Source: Dichotomocladium elegans
Taxonomy: Eukaryota; Mucoromycota; Mucoromycetes; Mucorales; Lichtheimiaceae
Length of the DNA stretch: 64,000 nt
Reading direction: 5' to 3'
Assembly (NCBI GenBank): GCA_025716815.1
Contig: JAIXMN010000011.1
Coordinates: forward strand, 62,001 to 126,000
The position numbers and the translations under genes are program-made. Each line of letters opens with the position of its first letter. The stretch's first letter is position 1. This document shows, one piece after another, positions 36,056 to 46,436 of the stretch. The notes beneath the pieces are model-generated. The model worked only from the letters and a program-made list of their open reading frames with translations. It did no database searches and was not told the origin of the DNA.

Positions 36056-36818
36056 TATAAGCTGAACACTTCTGAGTTTGTTTGGGGGCTTTCAGATGTC
36101 AATCTTTAAATGTCGAGCGGAGACCGTCCAAGGCGGAAGACTCGTGTTCAGGCATTGTGAAAAAAAACAAAATAAAAAATAGGAGTGGAAGAGATGCCAA
36201 AAAAAATTTTTCGCAAAAAAGCGCCCTGTGCTCTTTATTTTCAAAGCGTACAAAAGGTACGCGGCTGTTTGTCTCTTTCAAGAAGTGTCTTCCTCATATG
36301 TCCTTTTATAGTAAAACTGTCAAACGTTTGCGTGCATAAAGGCTCTCTTCTGATGAATATCGTGCACCCTACGAATAAAGGTAGCAGCATGCGAATCTAA
36401 TCCTACCCGCGAAAATAACCGTTGTTGACGCTAATATATTTTCCTATAGACTACGACGTCTGTGCTACGAAAAATGCCACCCATTGGTCTGAATCATTGG
36501 TGCCGCGAAAATTATCTTCACTTGGACTATTCCTTTCGTCAACTTTCCACCACAAAAATGAAAACAGGGAATACAAATCGGACTATAGACACAAGGTGCT
36601 TTCCCAAGGCGAAACGCATACTTCAACCGGCAATTCCTTTCTCCAACCATAATCCTTTTTCATACTATAGACATAGAGGTAGTTCTTTCCGGAATTCTTC
36701 CCTTCCGCTTCTTGAAATATTATTGCTTCAATTATTCTTTTCTTGCACTTCTCGAAAAAATACTCCACCCTATTATTTCTTTCCTACCTTTGGCCGGTAG
36801 CCAACCGAAAATCCTGTA

Positions 36819-37310
36819 CTACTAACCAGAAGTATGCCAGATGGCAGATCAAAACAAGACAAGAAGAGAACAGGAAGCAAGTCAAGAGCTAGACTAAAGG
36901 GGTGGGTGTTAGGTACTTTCCATTACGCAGCATACACCAAGTCGGATAACTACCAGGAACAAGGCAGAGCTGGAGAGGCGCGACAAGATGGATCAGATAC
37001 TTCAGGATAAGAGCAGAAACGGTTTACAGGACAGGACCGAGGCTTGACCAGGACAAGGTAAGTGGTATTTGGTAATTGTGACAATAATCTGATGATATTT
37101 ATTAGGACAAACTATGGCAGTATTTATACTAGCTATGATGTGTAGGACCAGAGTTCAGATAGCCTTGGACGTTGAGATACTGACTGGAAATTAATAAATG
37201 CAGTCGATAGATTGGGGAATTGGCCGGGAAGCAAATTAATGCAATGAGGGTGTCCATTGCATGAATGAAAATGCACGACCCTAAATGATTCCCAATTTGG
37301 TCATGACAGG
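36819..37310. other. Spacer between MULE 2 and the LINE array, nothing recognised
   Basis: It contains a purine-rich AGGACA/CAGGA-type segment (36840-37060) and no supportable gene. Confidence 0.4.
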
Positions 37311-37314
37311 CTAG

Positions 37315-37539
37315 GCCTGGGATCTTTGTAGCACAGGGCACAAGGGAATACTGGCGTTTTGCTGTGGTTGTGCTACTGTCGGGCACGTTAGTGTCGCCGG
37401 GAGTGGGATCTGGGGTTGCAGTGGGGATGGTGGTGGTGTTACGAGTGCATGGAATTTTGTTGTGTGATAGGGTATACTTTTAGCTTAAAAAATATATAAA
37501 GCCCTCGCATTCGCCGCGCGCGATGCTCAACAAGGTCTC
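37315..37539 (-). mobile_element. LINE copy 1: 5'-end fragment
   Basis: On the minus strand this is the 5' leader plus the start of ORF1 (DSSTTTAKRQYSLVPCATKI), diverged from copies 2 and 3. Homology stops near 37315, so only the 5' end remains. It abuts a tRNA-like 14-mer at 37540. Confidence 0.75.
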
Positions 37540-37553
37540 GCTTCCTTAGCGCA
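37540..37553 (+). repeat. tRNA 5'-end fragment between LINE copies 1 and 2
   Basis: GCTTCCTTAGCGCA matches the start of an elongator tRNA-Met type sequence better than tRNA-Asn. It marks the insertion point of LINE copy 2. Confidence 0.6.
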
Positions 37554-37792
37554 GTCAAAACATTTTATATTTTATTGAGGAGACGTATGGCCCCCGCCTG
37601 TTGGCATATGGCCACTCCATTAGCGTCTATAAGTGGGCTGATAGATGTAGGGGAATACAGTGTGAATTTCCAGGTGGTGCATTAAAAACCCCTGAGGGGA
37701 AAAGCCAACCACTGGTAAGAAAGAAGAAAATAAATGAAAAAGTATGTGCCTTTTGGCACCAGCGTGAGGGCAAGCCGTACTGGTTGTGGGGT

Positions 37793-40700
37793 CTAATCTA
37801 CAGCTTCTTGTCTAAGACGGGCCAGATCCGCTGCAAGGGCTTGGTCGAGCGCCAGCACTGGGTCGTCTTCGCCCATGTACTCATGCGGATCGGCTTCGGC
37901 ATGACTGAGAAAGTCTACCCGTCGAAGGTAGCGAAGTAGGGCAGGCCAGGTGTCAATCCATTGTCGGGTTTTGAGTCCGGAAGCATTCCGGGGAAGCGCG
38001 TTGCACAAAAAATCCACGGGGTGTTCATTACCTGGGAACGGGTGTGGATATGCTGACTGCAGGTCCTCCATGGCGGCGAGCACCAATGGACAGGCATTGT
38101 AATGCATGCGGTCGGCTTTTTCCTGTCCACACCGACATGGGCGAAGTGGATATGACGGCAGCCAGTGCATTCGCCAGTGCTGCAAACGGTGACGGTCACG
38201 CGTGCATGCTGGCAGAAACATAATCGGGTCGATCTGCCTCGTTGGGCGGAGTCGTGAGATGGTGGGGAATCGGCGGCGGCGAGCGAATTCCAAGTCACGG
38301 TGGTGGCTGACCGCGGCATGAATTGGGTCCAGCGGTGGGTCGGTGGCGGTGACCAGGCTTTTCCACGTTCTCCACACCGGGTTTGCTCTCGATAGCTTTC
38401 GCCAGTTGTCATCAGTATGCATGTGGCTTAACCATGTTAGCATGATTGAGCGCAACATTGTTGGGGTTGGCAGATCGTATGCACGGGCTACAAACTTGGC
38501 TTGCAGTATTTGTACCCGGAGCTGCATCAATGGGAGGTCAGCCATTACCATAGGAACGATGGTGGGGAGACGACGAGACACTGTGCTGTTCATTGCGAGT
38601 TTGACACAGCTGACCTGTGCTTTGTGCAGAAGTTGGAGCTGTGAAGCTGTTAGCGGGGCAATGGCGAGACCGTATTCCAGGACGGGACGCACGAACGTTC
38701 GATAGGCACGCAAAGCAGCCCACATGCCAATGCCATATCGATGGATGCCGACTTGTTGCAGTACGCTCATGGCACTAGTAGCTTTTCCCATACGTTCTAG
38801 GACGAGACGGTTGCGATCCAATCCGTGGGCACCAAAGGGGACACCAAGGTACTTGAAGGATGGGGCGGTGGGGATTGGAGAGTTATACAGGCTAAAGTTC
38901 CAGCCATCAGGGGCGTTGAGCATGACACATTTGTCGGGGTGCCAGCGGAAGCCGAGTTCGATTGAGTGGATTTCAGCGATAGCGAGCATGAGCACCATGT
39001 CTTCAGGTGATCCAACGAGCGCGACATCGTCTGCGTAGAGTAACGCATTGGCAATTAGCAAGTCAGTGTCTGGGCGGCGGTGCGGACGACCTCCTCGAAG
39101 GTTCTGCGTATAGTTCAGTCTATTGCTTCTGGCTTCTGTGACATTGTTGACCGGAGTGGTGCGGATGACCAGCGGGCGCGATAAGACAGGCACACGGGAG
39201 CGCAGGGCCTGTGGAAGTGAGTCAATAAATACAGCGTATAGCAGGGGACTGAGGATAGAGCCCTGCAGGACACCGCGGGCAGGTTGGATAAACCGTGACT
39301 GATGATGCTGAAGAATGACAGCGACGTGAACATCTTCGAAGAGGTGGCGGCATAGCTGTAGTAAAGGCCCAGGGACATGACCTCGTAATCGAGACCAGAT
39401 CACCTTTCTGTCAACAGAATCATAGGCGGCCTTAATATCCAGAAAGGCCACGACAGGCCACGCATCATACATCTGCTGATACCGGCGCATCAGCATCTGC
39501 AAGCAAAAGGCTTGGTCCAGCGCACCACGGTTTTGTCGGAATCCACCTTGAGCAATGTCCAAGGCAGGAATTTTGGACAGGAGACGTGGGAGCATGCATC
39601 TTTCCAGTATTTTGCGAAAAAGGCTTGTGAGGCTGATTGGCCTGAAGTTGCCAGGCTGTGCAGGGTCGCCTTTCTTGTAAATGGGTACGACTTGCGCTAT
39701 GCGCCATTCTTTTGGAGTCCACGACCATCGCCAGCAGAGCGTAAAAAAATCCGTGAGGAGCTCAGCGAGAGGGACAGCAATTGGCTTCAGCATGGCCCCG
39801 GTGATGTGATCGACGCCTGGTGCTTTACGGCTGGGCTGGACACGGATAGCGTCTATGACATCCTTGAGTCGAAAGGGTGAAGCACCCATCTCAGCAGGAT
39901 CAATACCAGGAGGTGGTCGGGTGCCCTCTTGCAGGGTCCCCCCGAACACGCTCTCAAGGTGTGACGCCATCATCTCTGCTGCTTGGTGTGGCCCATCATG
40001 ATGCGATAGCCACACGGAGGTTTGTCGGCTACGACGCATTCGTTTAATTACCGCGTTCATCTCGCCGTGAGGCTTGTGTTCCATTGTCCGGCAGAATTGC
40101 TTCCAGTGTGTTCGTCGAGTCCGTCGAAGTTCTTTGTCGAATGTGTCCCTAGTTCGGATAAAGTGCGCCCAAAGGATAGACCGCGCAACAAAGTTTCCGC
40201 CGGCGGTACGCCACGCACGATATGCCGCTTCGCGGGCATCTGCCAAACGCTGGAGCTCCTCGGTCCAAAACCATTTCCAATGCTTTGGCCGCATACGCCC
40301 TCGAGTCACGCTCTCATCCAATGCCTGTGTAATGCAGTTAGTAATGCGCGTACCAAGTTGTTCGATAATGTCGGCGCGTGTTAGATGGAAGTTACTGATA
40401 TTGAGGTGCGTGTCGATTTCTTTCCCTATGGGCTCAGCGATTCGGGTGAACTGCTGTACGTACAGCTCGAGTATTTCTGGGTCTTGAAGACGCTGTAGTT
40501 TCCAGTGTAGGCGTGGAGCGTTAGGTAAGGGCGTTGGTTGGATCGGGACGGTCGGGACAAAAGAAAACTCGCAAAGATGGTGTCAGAGTTCAGTGAGAGC
40601 TCCTGATGGACTACAAGGGATGGGTCGCGTACGGCGTCGTAGCGAGAGACGAAGAGGTCGATGATACTTGAGCCTAGATGGGACTCAAATGTAAATTGGC

Positions 40701-41220
40701 CTCGAGCCAAGGTACTGTTCCAGATGTGGAGTCCCCTTTCCATGATCCAATCACGGAACGGGGGGCCACGTTCGTTAGTGATCCGATCACCAAGAAGATC
40801 GGTGATCCGCGTATTGAAGTCGCCCAGGAGAATGGTGTTCTCTTCGATAGTGAGGTTGTCGAGGATGCGGTTGTATTGTTGTAGTGGGAGGGAAGGCGGT
40901 AGGTAGAGTCCATGGATCATGTAATGCCCCAGCTCGAAGCTGAGGATGTAGGGTGATGAGTTTGTGAGGCGGTGGATGTGGTATGGGAATTCTGGTCGAA
41001 CCAGTAATGTGAGCCCTCCAATGCCGCGTGTGCCATTGGTCGGTGTGTGTGCATAGTTGTGATGTTGGATCCAGTCCGTGGTAAGTCATCCGTTAGTTAG
41101 GTATGTTTCGGTTAGTAAAATAAGGTCAATGTTGAAATTAACGCAATGTCGTAATAGCTCGTCCGGTGATCGTTGAAGTCCTCGAGCATTCAATAAACCA
41201 ATCTTGATGTGGTTTATCAT
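37793..41220 (-). pseudogene. LINE ORF2 (endonuclease-reverse transcriptase), copy 2
   Basis: The ATG at 41220 overlaps the ORF1 stop as ATGA. The endonuclease part has LLNARGL, LLTETYL and LLGDFNTRITD. It is broken by a TGA at 41086-41088 (CGA in copy 3) and by a one-base loss near 40577. From 40321 to 37793 an 842-residue frame is intact: RT motifs FRPISLTSLFRKILERCML, VVAFLDIKAAYDSVDRK, GVLQGSILSPLLYAVFIDSL and the active-site box LLYADDVALV, then GFRWHPDKCVML and SFKYLGVPFG. A C-terminal Cys/His knuckle follows (PCRCGQEKADRMHYNACPL). It would prime reverse transcription at the nicked target. Confidence 0.92.
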
Positions 41221-42506
41221 TGTTGCATGTCTTCCGTCGTTGCATCTTCACCGTCGACGTCAATAGCGTCCTCTGGTGTCTGGAGGGTGCCAAAAACGGT
41301 TCGTGCATCGTCTTGGGATGGAACCGCTAATTGTCTCCGTGTTGGGCGAGGGCGTGCTAAGAGGAAGCACTCGAGGATTGACTGGTCCAGACGGTGCGGG
41401 TCATTGGCTGCCACATCGGCCACGAAATGGCGGAGGATTGCATAGCCTAGGTGCGCTTTGGGCAGGCGGATGCAAGCCCTCAGCATTCGCTCTGAGTACA
41501 ACTCACGAGCTTTCTCGATGCGTTGATCGGCAGTAAGGTCGGCATAAGCGGGCTGGACTATCGTATTAGCTGCGACGGGATCAAAATCGATCAACGTTAT
41601 TTTAGCCTGAGCGAGCTTCTCTTTAAGCTCGTTGACGAAGGAGGAGTGTATCAGCAAGCTGGTAACACCGCGCACGGGAAAATGCACGTCTATGATGCGC
41701 CCTTGAGGTACACCAAGGATTGCAAGCGCCCTTCTGACCTCGCTGTGTTGCGTTCGACGAGGGGATGAGAGATACAGCATCGCGTACCCCCGATTGCCAT
41801 CAACTGCTGCCGGTGCGAAGCAGCGGCTAGCCCAGTTTCTCATACCTTCGGTTGGTTGATCGACGCGTTGGCGACGACGTTGGGCGCGAGATGGAGGCAT
41901 GTGCTTTTTTGCAACAGAAGCCCAGGTAGTCGGGGAATTCTTTTGCGGTGTGGCATTGGTAAGATTGGCAGGACGATGCCGCGAATCCATGGTAGAGGTG
42001 CCTGGAATAGCTACTGCGTCCATGAAACGCACCACCGCAGATGGGCGTTCTGGCATGATGCTACCTTCTTGCGTTGGGGTGTATGGCTGCTGCGAGGTGG
42101 GGTTACGCAATGCGTCTAGTTCTTGACGGAGTTCTGCCGCAATCGCTTGTTCCTGAGCAAGGGCTGCTTTGAGTTGATCTCGCTCAGTGAGGAGTTCTTG
42201 CAATTGGCCCATCATGTTGTCATGGGCAGACACCAGCTGCTTCTGTTCGGCAAGTTGATGTTTCATCTCTGAGAGCTGCCGTTGTACAGTTTGCACCCAA
42301 TTAAACAAGTTAATTGAGTGTGGCACCTCCACTGGAGTTGCGATGGGTGTGTCATTTGCTTGCATTTCCTGTATTAATTTATCAAATGGCTGATCCACAG
42401 GGGATGTCGCTTGCGGGGAGGGCAGGTTATCGCTGATCCGTGTCGCCGATGATGCCTCTATCTCGGAAGTGATAGCGTCCTGGCGCATTGGTGAAGGTTG
42501 CATCAT
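41217..42506 (-). CDS. LINE ORF1 protein, copy 2
   Basis: The first in-frame ATG is at 42506; the open frame reaches 42557 before a one-base difference from copy 3. It is about 430 residues: a Pro/Ser-rich N-terminus, a coiled coil (VQTVQRQLSEMKHQLAEQKQ to QEQAIAAELRQELDALRN), a basic stretch (SRAQRRRQRVDQ), then an RRM-like fold (GYAMLYLSSPRRTQHSEVRR, VHFPVRGVTSLLIHSSF). This layout matches the RNA-binding ORF1 of L1-like elements, which packages the LINE RNA. It ends in the ATGA overlap with ORF2. Confidence 0.85.
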   Translation of the reverse strand: MMQPSPMRQDAITSEIEASSATRISDNLPSPQATSPVDQPFDKLIQEMQANDTPIATPVEVPHSINLFNWVQTVQRQLSEMKHQLAEQKQLVSAHDNMMGQLQELLTERDQLKAALAQEQAIAAELRQELDALRNPTSQQPYTPTQEGSIMPERPSAVVRFMDAVAIPGTSTMDSRHRPANLTNATPQKNSPTTWASVAKKHMPPSRAQRRRQRVDQPTEGMRNWASRCFAPAAVDGNRGYAMLYLSSPRRTQHSEVRRALAILGVPQGRIIDVHFPVRGVTSLLIHSSFVNELKEKLAQAKITLIDFDPVAANTIVQPAYADLTADQRIEKARELYSERMLRACIRLPKAHLGYAILRHFVADVAANDPHRLDQSILECFLLARPRPTRRQLAVPSQDDARTVFGTLQTPEDAIDVDGEDATTEDMQQ

Positions 42507-42767
42507 TCGCTTTTTCACCGGCTGTGGTGGGCCTGGGATCTTTGTTGCACGTGGCACAAGTGAATGCCTACGCTTTGCACGTGTTTGGGAGCCGTGGTGC
42601 TGCTGTCAGGCACGCTAGAAGTGTCGGTGGTGGTTGCGGGAGTCGTAATGGAGTTTGTAATGATGGCAGTTGTTGGGGCGAAAATTTCGACGGGCCGGAG
42701 AAAGTGTTTTACCGAAAAAGTATATAAAGACCTCGAATTCGCCGCGCGCGATGCTCGACAAGGTCTC

Positions 42768-42781
42768 GCTTCTATGGCGCA
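42768..42781 (+). repeat. tRNA-Asn 5'-end fragment between LINE copies 2 and 3
   Basis: GCTTCTATGGCGCA is identical to the first 14 nt of the complete tRNA-Asn at 47985. It is the left target duplication of LINE copy 3. Confidence 0.88.
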
Positions 42782-43019
42782 GTCAAAACATTTATATTTT
42801 ATTGAGGAGACGTATGGCCCCCGCCTGTTGGCATATGGCCGCTCCATTAGCGTCTATAAGTGGGCTGATAGATGTATGGGAATACAGTGTGAATTTCCAA
42901 GTGGTGCATTAAAAACCCCTGAGGGGAAAAGCCAACCACTGGTAAGAAAGAAGAAAATAAATGAAAAAGTATGTGCCTTTTGGCACCAGCGTGAGGGCAA
43001 GCCGTACTGGTTGTGGGGT

Positions 43020-46000
43020 CTAATCTACAGCTTCTTGTCTAAGTCGGGCCAGATCCGCTGCAAGAGCTTGGTCGAGCGCCAGCACTGGGTCGTCTTCGCC
43101 CATGTACTCATGAGGATCGGCTTCGGCATGACTGAGAAAGTCTACCCGTCGAAGGTAGCGAAGTAGGGCAGGCCAGGTGTCAATCCATTGTCGGGTTTGA
43201 GTCCGGAAGCATTCCGGGGAAGCGCGTTGCACAAAAATCCACGGGTGTTCATTACCTGGGAACGGGTGTGGATATGCTGACTGCAGGTCCTCCATGGCGG
43301 CGAGCACCAATGGACAGGCATTGTAATGCATGCGGTCGGCTTTTCCTGTCCACACCGACATGGGCGAAGTGGATATGACGGCAGCCAGTGCATTCGCCAG
43401 TGCTGCAAACGGTGACGGTCACGCGTGCATGCTGGCAGAAACATAATCGGGTCGATCTGCCTCGTTGGGCGGAGTCGTGAGATGGTGGGGAATCGCGGCG
43501 GCGAGCGAATTCCAAGTCACGTTGGTGGCTGACCGCGGCATGAATTGGGTCCAGCGGTGGGTCGGTGGCGGTGACCAGGCTTTTCCACGTTCTCCACACC
43601 GGGTTTGCTCCGATAGCTTTCGCCAGTTGTCATCAGTACGCATGTGGCTTAACCATGTAGCATGATTGAGCGCAACATTGTTGGGGTTGGCAAATCGTAT
43701 GCACGGGCTACAAACTTGGCTTGCAGTATTTGTACCCGGAGCTGCATCGATGGGAGGTCAGCCATTACCATAGGAACGATGGTGGGGAGACGACGCGACA
43801 CCGTGCTGTTCATTGCGAGTTTGACACAGCTGACCTGTGCTTTGTGCAGAAGTTGTAGCTGTGAAGCTGTTAGCGGGGCAATGGCGAGACCGTATTCCAG
43901 GACGGGACGCACGAACGTTCGATAGGCACGCAAAGCAGCCCACATGCCAATGCCATATCGATGGATGCCGACTTGTTGCAGTACGCTCATGGCACTAGTA
44001 GCTTTTCCTATACGTTCTAGGACGAGACGGTTGCGATCCAATCCGTGGGCACCAAAGGGGACACCAAGGTACTTGAAGGATGGGGCGGTGGGATTGGAGA
44101 GTTATACAGGCTAAAGTTCCAGCCATCAGGGGCGTTGAGCATGACACATTTGTCGGGGTGCCAGCGGAAGCCGAGTTCGATTGAGTGGATTTCAGCGATA
44201 GCGAGCATGAGCACCATGTCTTCAGGTGATCCAACGAGCGCGACATCGTCTGCGTAGAGTAACGCATTGGCAATTAGCAAGTCAGTGTCTGGGGCGGCGC
44301 GGGACGACCTCCTCGAAGGTTCTGCGTATAGTTCAGTCTATTGCTTCTGGCTTCTGTGACATTGTTGACCGGAGTGGTGCGGATGACCAGCGGGCGCGAT
44401 AAGACAGGCACACGGGAGCGCAGGGCCTGTGGAAGTGAGTCAATAAATACAGCGTATAGCAGGGACTGAGGATAGAGCCCTGCAGGACACCGCGGGCAGG
44501 TTGGATAAACCGTGACTGATGATGCTGAAGAATGACAGCGACGTGAACATCTTCGAAGAGGTGGCGGCATAGCTGTAGTAAAGGCCCAGGGACATGACCT
44601 CGTAATCGAGACCAGATCACCTTTCTGTCAACAGAATCATAGGCGGCCTTAATATCCAGAAAGGCCACGACAGGCCACGCATCATACATCTGCTGATACC
44701 GGCGCATCAGCATCTGCAAGCAAAAGGCTTGGTCCAGCGCACCACGGTTTTGTCGGAATCCACCTTGAGCAATGTCCAAGGCAGGAATTTTGGACAGGAG
44801 ACGTGGGAGCATGCATCTTTCCAGTATTTTGCGAAAAAGGCTTGTGAGGCTGATTGGCCTGAAGTTGCCAGGCTGTGCAGGGTCGCCTTTCTTGTAAATG
44901 GGTACGACTTGCGCTATGCGCCATTCTTTTGGAGTCCACGACCATCGCCAGCAGAGCGTAAAAAAATCCGTGAGGAGCTCAGCGAGAGGGACAGCAATTG
45001 GCTTCAGCATGGCCCCAGTGATGTGATCGACGCCTGGTGCTTTACGGCTGGGCTGGACACGGATAGCGTTATGACATCCTTGAGTCGAAAGGGTGAAGCA
45101 CCCATCTCAGCAGGATCAATACCAGGAGGTGGTCGGGTGCCCTCTTGCAGGGTCCCCCGAACACGCTCTCAAGGTGTGACGCCATCATCTCTGCTGCTTG
45201 GTGTGGCCCATCATGATGCGATAGCCACACGGAGGTCTGTCGGCTACGACGCATTCGTTTAATTACCGCGTTCATCTCGCCGTGAGGCTTGTGTTCCATT
45301 GTCCGGCAGAATTGCTTCCAGTGTGTTCGTCGAGTCCGTCGAAGTTCTTTGTCGAATGTGTCCCTAGTTCGGATAAAGTGCGCCCAAAGGATAGACCGCG
45401 CAACAAAGTTTTCGCCGGCGGTACGCCACGCACGATATGCCGCTTCGCGGGCATCTGCCAAACGCTGGAGCTCCTCGGTCCAAAACCATTTCCAATGCTT
45501 TGGCCGCATACGCCCTCGAGTCACGCTCTCATCCAATGCCTGTGTAATGCAGTTAGTAATGCGCGTACCAAGTTGTTCGATAATGTCGGCGCGTGTTAGA
45601 TGGAAGTTACTGATATTGAGGTGCGTGTCGATTTCTTTCCCTATGGGCTCAGCGATTCGGGTGAACTGCTGTACGTACAGTTCGAGTATTTCTGGGTCTT
45701 GAAGACGCTGTAGTTTCCAGTGTAGGCGTGGAGCGTTAGGTAAGGGCGTTGGTTGGATCGGGACGGTCGGGACAAAAGAAAACTCGCAAAGATGGTGATC
45801 AGAGTTCAGTGAGAGCTCCTGATGGACTACAAGGGATGGGTCGCGTACGGCGTCGTAGCGAGAGACGAAGAGGTCGATGATACTTGAGCCTAGATGGGAC
45901 TCAAATGTAAATTGGCCTCGAGCCAAGGTACTGTTCCAGATGTGGAGTCCCCTTTCCATGATCCAATCACGGAACGGGGGGCCACGTTCGTTAGTGATCC

Positions 46001-46436
46001 GATCACCAAGAAGATCGGTGATCCGCGTATTGAAGTCGCCCAGGAGAATGGTATTCTCTTCGATAGTGAGGTTGTCGAGGATGCGGTTGTATTGTTGTAG
46101 TGGGAGGGAAGGCGGTAGGTAGAGTCCATGGATCATGTAATGCCCCAGCTCGAAGCTGAGGATGTAGGGTGATGAGTTTGCGAGGCGGTGGATGTGGTAT
46201 GGGAATTCTGGTCGAACCAGTAATGTGAGCCCTCCAATGCCGCGTGTGCCGTTGGTCGGTGTGTGTGCATAGTTGTGATGTTGGATCCAGTCCGTGGTAA
46301 GTCGTCCGTTAGTTAGGTATGTTTCGGTTAGTAAAATAAGGTCAATGTTGAAATTAACGCAATGTCGTAATAGCTCGTCCGGTGATCGTTGAAGTCCTCG
46401 AGCATTCAATAAACCAATCTTGATGTGGTTTATCAT
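43020..46436 (-). pseudogene. LINE ORF2 (endonuclease-reverse transcriptase), copy 3
   Basis: The N-terminal 455 residues (45069-46436) are open and give a complete APE-type endonuclease: IGLLNARGLQRS, LILLTETYL, GGLTLLVRPEF, LLGDFNTRITDL, SSIIDLFVSRYD, LNSDHHLCEF. The following RT (FLDIKAAYDSVDRK, LLYADDVALV) is broken by about ten single-base deletions compared with copy 2, mostly in short runs (for example near 45152, 44463, 44091, 43660, 43230). The frame therefore jumps repeatedly. The shared stop is near 43020. Confidence 0.9.

Larger units (their letters stand above)
27429..36818 (-). mobile_element. MULE transposon 2 with ~1.2-kb inverted repeats, hosting two other transposons
   Basis: The ends are TACAGGATTTTCAGTTGGCT at 27429 and its inverse ending at 36818. 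Left arm: 27429-28478 plus 31229 to about 31392. Right arm: about 33972-34416 plus 36058-36818. The arms are near identical once the Merlin and the mariner insertions are removed. The core holds an intact MULE transposase on the minus strand. The flanks share only TA, not the 8-11 bp usual for MULEs. The original element was about 5 kb. Confidence 0.87.
37554..42767 (-). mobile_element. Non-LTR retrotransposon (LINE) copy 2, full length
   Basis: This is a 5.2-kb element on the minus strand. Its 3' end is ...AATAAAATATAAAATGTTTTGAC (37554), without a long poly-A. Its 5' end is at 42767 against a tRNA-Asn fragment. ORF1 and ORF2 have an APE endonuclease and RT. ORF2 has a stop and a frameshift in the endonuclease part, while the RT part is open. 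Confidence 0.92.

Noticed and set aside
27295..37110. Purine-rich AGGACA segments on both sides of MULE 2 as a split LTR retrotransposon
   Set aside because: Similarity is compositional. I found no matching direct repeats, primer-binding site or gag/pol sequence.
37601..37939. 112-codon plus-strand frame, repeated at 42,800-43,166
   Set aside because: It lies antisense to the LINE 3' region and ORF2 end, and is repeated only because the LINE is repeated. It is a shadow frame.
38343..38705. Plus-strand frames across the LINE RT region
   Set aside because: Antisense shadows of ORF2, present in both copies in the same relative place.
42768..42781. Possible separate tRNA gene between LINE copies
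   Set aside because: Only the first 14 nt are present before LINE sequence begins, so it is a target-site duplication and not a tRNA.
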